Source of the DNA: Aquimarina megaterium XH134
GTDB taxonomy: Bacteria > Bacteroidota > Bacteroidia > Flavobacteriales > Flavobacteriaceae
Assembly: GCF_000520975.1 (NCBI RefSeq)
Contig: NZ_JACB01000006.1
Span: forward strand, 124,001-188,000
Length of the DNA stretch: 64,000 bases
Reading direction: 5' to 3'
This document shows positions 61,501 through 64,000 of this stretch, piece by piece. A program made the position numbers and the translations under genes. Under the pieces are notes generated by a model. The model had not been told where the DNA came from, did no database searches, and was given only the letters and a program-made list of their open reading frames with translations. Position 1 is the first letter of the stretch, and each line of letters opens with the position of its first letter.

Positions 61501-64000
61501 TTATTTTTTGAACAAATCATACTTCAAACCAAAAGTAAATCTTCGTTCATAATATTCTGCCTGCATCGTTCGTTGTGAAACTCCTTGATAAAAACGCAAA
61601 GGCTGATTTGTGATATTATTTACATCTGCATAAACCCTAAGGTTTTTTGTAATAGCATAACTTGCATTAAAATCAAGAAAAAATTGCTTGTCATAATAAC
61701 GATCTTCAAAAGTATTTCCTCCAATCTCATCAATATAAGCATCAGAAAAATTGGCAGATAACCTCACACTAAATCTATTATCGTTATATCCTAATGATCC
61801 GTTAAACATATTAGGTGCTGTATTTGGAAGATCCAGATCAGAACGTTCTTCACCGTCTTCGTTACGAATTCCATCTGCACTAGAAGTAAGATATGTATAA
61901 TTCAGATAGATACTTAAATTCTTTGCAAACCCAGGTAAAAAATCCATTTTACGCTGAAATGCTATTTCTGCTCCAAAAACAGAAGCATCATCACCATTAA
62001 GCGGTTGAAAAATATCAAATCCCGAGGTTCCTGCTCCATAAGTATCATCGGTGGCTTCTCCTCTAAAAGTATATATAAAGTTATCAATTTTTTTATAAAA
62101 CAACCCACCAGATACTATCCCAACAGATTTAAAATAGTGTTCTGCTAATAAGTCAAAATTCATAGAAGTGGTAGGATCAAGATCAGAATTCCCTACAAAA
62201 ATTTCTTCATCACCTAATACGACATCCAAAGTAGGTACCAGATCTACATAATTAGGCCGGGCCAAAGTATTAGTCCAGGCAAATCTAAAAATTGTTTGTG
62301 GAGATAGATCATATTTAAAATGAACACCCGGTAATACATTAGTGTATGATTTTTCTTCTGTAATTTTACCTATTACGTTCTCTTCGTCTTCAATTTGATT
62401 TCCGGTAGCATTGATCATAGTATGTTCTACTCTAATACCAGCCAGAACACCAAATTTATCAGATAGTTTCTGATTCGTCATTACATATCCCGCCAATACA
62501 TCTTCTTCTACATCAAAATTTGCTTTCAAAAACTCATCAGGAACAGATTCTCCATTCTCTAGATTTAATCCTCCCAACCAGTTTTCATCCGCATATGAAC
62601 CCGCTTGATATTGACTTCCGGCCGAGAAACCTGGATCGGTATAATTTCGTACAGGTACATCTGCAAGTGTCGGGAAATTACCTTCTAAATCAAATTCAAA
62701 AAAACTGTTATCTCTTAATTTTTTTTTCAATCGGCTTCTTACCCCAAATTTCAGAATTCCATTTCCTTTTCCAAAGAAATCAGAAGGGAGTTCTACATTG
62801 GCAAAAAAGTTTATATCTTCTTCTTCGGTATATTGGTTTTCTTCTGTGATTTCTCCATATTCAAAACCCGAAAAATTATTGGCATCAGCACCATTTACAG
62901 GAGTGAAAACCGGAAATTTGGGATTAGAGTTATCATTATTCACAATATATTCAGATTCATACTCTGCATATCGTTCATTGAGTCTTTCTTCTGATGCTTT
63001 TGCAAAAGAAGCCATCCAATCTACCTTAACATTACCAAATAAATGATCCCCTCCTAAGCTATAATTTTGCATTCGTTGATCTTCTAACCTTCTATTTTTA
63101 TTTCGGCTATTATCAATCCCACCTTTGGTTTGGCGCTTTACTTCTACCGGAAAACGAGTAAGATTTCTATTCACAACAGTGAAATCATCAATTTCGATAT
63201 CCTCACCATCCAAAATTTCATGTTCTAAACGAAATCTATTTTCTCTATCATCTCTCCAGTTATACATGGTTTTTAAGTACATGCTATGATTATCATCGAA
63301 CTGATAATCAAAATTGGCAGAAAAGCTCCTTCTTATACGTTGCACTAAATAGGTGCGTATTTGAAATTCTTTGGCATAAGGATTTACAGAAATCTCTTCG
63401 AGAATTGGTTCTCCATCTGCATCATCAACCCCAGTATAATACTCAAATTCATTGGTCCATTCTGCTTCTATATTATCAGAACCAAAATCATTATCGGTAA
63501 TAGAGGCCGATAGCATCCAGCCAAATTTTTTGTTTTTAGATCGATCTCCAATAAGAAATGATCCATTAAGTATTCTTTTATCCGTAATAAAACTGATCCC
63601 AGAACCTAAGGTGGCAGAAAGTCTAAACCCCTGCGGAGCAGTTCTGGTAATCAGGTTTACAGATCCTCCTAATGCATCGGCTTCCATATCGGGTGTTACT
63701 GCTTTATTAACCTCTATGGTCTGTATCATATCTGAAGGAATCAGATCCATCTGAATATTTCGATTATCCCCTTCTGCCGAAGGGATTCTACTACCATTAA
63801 GCGTTACAGAATTTAACTGTGGAGAAAGACCTCTAACAATTATATTACGAGCTTCTCCCTGATCAACTTGCATCGTTATACCAGGAATACGCTTTACTGC
63901 ATCGCCTATGTTTGCATCAGGAAACTTTCCTATCTGATCGGTAGACACTACATTGGTAATATTAATGTTATTCTTTTGAGTATTTAGCGCCTTGGCTTGC
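61501..64000 (-). CDS. TonB-dependent receptor, partial (N-terminus beyond the window)
   Basis: A large outer-membrane receptor; more than 830 residues are visible and the frame stays open to base 64000, so the 5' end is missing. The plug (VSTDQIGKFPDANIGDAVKRIPGITMQVDQGEARNIIVRGLSPQLNSVTLNG) and DALGGSVNLITRTAP fit the TIGR01782 subfamily, and the barrel ends KYDLFKK. These receptors take up sugars or other scavenged nutrients. The adjacent phytase gene suggests a role in phytate or organic phosphate use. A GTG at 63948 is internal, not the true start. Confidence 0.92.
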   Translation of the reverse strand, partial: QAKALNTQKNNINITNVVSTDQIGKFPDANIGDAVKRIPGITMQVDQGEARNIIVRGLSPQLNSVTLNGSRIPSAEGDNRNIQMDLIPSDMIQTIEVNKAVTPDMEADALGGSVNLITRTAPQGFRLSATLGSGISFITDKRILNGSFLIGDRSKNKKFGWMLSASITDNDFGSDNIEAEWTNEFEYYTGVDDADGEPILEEISVNPYAKEFQIRTYLVQRIRRSFSANFDYQFDDNHSMYLKTMYNWRDDRENRFRLEHEILDGEDIEIDDFTVVNRNLTRFPVEVKRQTKGGIDNSRNKNRRLEDQRMQNYSLGGDHLFGNVKVDWMASFAKASEERLNERYAEYESEYIVNNDNSNPKFPVFTPVNGADANNFSGFEYGEITEENQYTEEEDINFFANVELPSDFFGKGNGILKFGVRSRLKKKLRDNSFFEFDLEGNFPTLADVPVRNYTDPGFSAGSQYQAGSYADENWLGGLNLENGESVPDEFLKANFDVEEDVLAGYVMTNQKLSDKFGVLAGIRVEHTMINATGNQIEDEENVIGKITEEKSYTNVLPGVHFKYDLSPQTIFRFAWTNTLARPNYVDLVPTLDVVLGDEEIFVGNSDLDPTTSMNFDLLAEHYFKSVGIVSGGLFYKKIDNFIYTFRGEATDDTYGAGTSGFDIFQPLNGDDASVFGAEIAFQRKMDFLPGFAKNLSIYLNYTYLTSSADGIRNEDGEERSDLDLPNTAPNMFNGSLGYNDNRFSVRLSANFSDAYIDEIGGNTFEDRYYDKQFFLDFNASYAITKNLRVYADVNNITNQPLRFYQGVSQRTMQAEYYERRFTFGLKYDLFKK

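Noticed and set aside
63900..63948. GTG at 63948 as the start of the large TonB-dependent receptor
   Set aside because: The frame stays open beyond it with sequence (QAKALNTQKNNINITNVV) typical of the plug entrance of this receptor class, so the real start is outside the window.

Overview
The window is 64 kb of an AT-rich, gene-dense chromosome of a Bacteroidota bacterium, most probably a marine member of the Flavobacteriaceae (an Aquimarina-like genome would fit, but this is inference). The evidence is family content found mainly in this phylum (DUF4296, DUF4271, DUF3098, DUF3127, DUF4301, flavobacterial FtsX, TonB-dependent receptors), many short lipoproteins with an S-C lipobox, almost no Shine-Dalgarno sequences, and TAnnTTTG-type -7 promoter boxes upstream of several genes. 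No rRNA, tRNA, insertion sequence, prophage or CRISPR array was found.

Layout. 1-5 kb: the start of a metallophosphoesterase, a DUF6544 gene with a small lipoprotein, short HPF, a secreted astacin-type metalloprotease and tyrS. 5-6.4 kb: an orphan RiPP (class I lanthipeptide-like) precursor and an SDR epimerase. 6.4-20.9 kb: housekeeping genes (dihydroorotase, polyprenol-phosphate glycosyltransferase, hemD, pckA, a saccharopine dehydrogenase with an Lrp regulator, ald, leuS, panE-like). 21-22.8 kb: a lipoprotein related to the cholesterol-dependent cytolysins, followed by 925 bp without a gene. 23.7-28.2 kb: an ftsX-DUF3098-uppP-truB-TonB-like envelope cluster and a thioredoxin-fold protein. 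28.5-32.2 kb: accessory WGR-domain and leucine-rich-repeat proteins. 32.3-40.3 kb: mixed small housekeeping genes (tag, upp, aat, a histidine kinase, HIT, greA).

40.4-50.3 kb is a thiamine region on the minus strand. A TPP riboswitch leads thiS-thiC-tenI/thiE-thiD-GNAT-thiE-thiG-(four-helix gene)-thiH, and a second TPP riboswitch leads a TonB-dependent receptor that is therefore probably a thiamine importer. A thiamine-binding protein, a PnuC-type transporter and a P-loop kinase at 56.8-58.2 kb overlap one another and could be the inner-membrane half of thiamine salvage, although no riboswitch precedes them. No thiF lies in the cluster.

50.4-54.7 kb holds a hybrid histidine kinase convergent with a sigma-54-dependent response regulator. 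Next to them is a small secreted PepSY-like gene preceded by a degenerate -24/-12 promoter and GTGTA/TACAC dyads, one motif of which recurs upstream of the kinase. 54.9-64 kb: arfB, DUF4301, the salvage trio, a phosphopantetheinyl transferase, ahcY, a beta-propeller phytase and a truncated TonB-dependent receptor that probably works with the phytase.

The items most worth a second look are the cytolysin-like lipoprotein, the orphan RiPP precursor, the four-helix-gene cassette bounded by inverted repeats inside the thi operon, the sigma-54 circuit and the terminator-like hairpin in the greA leader.
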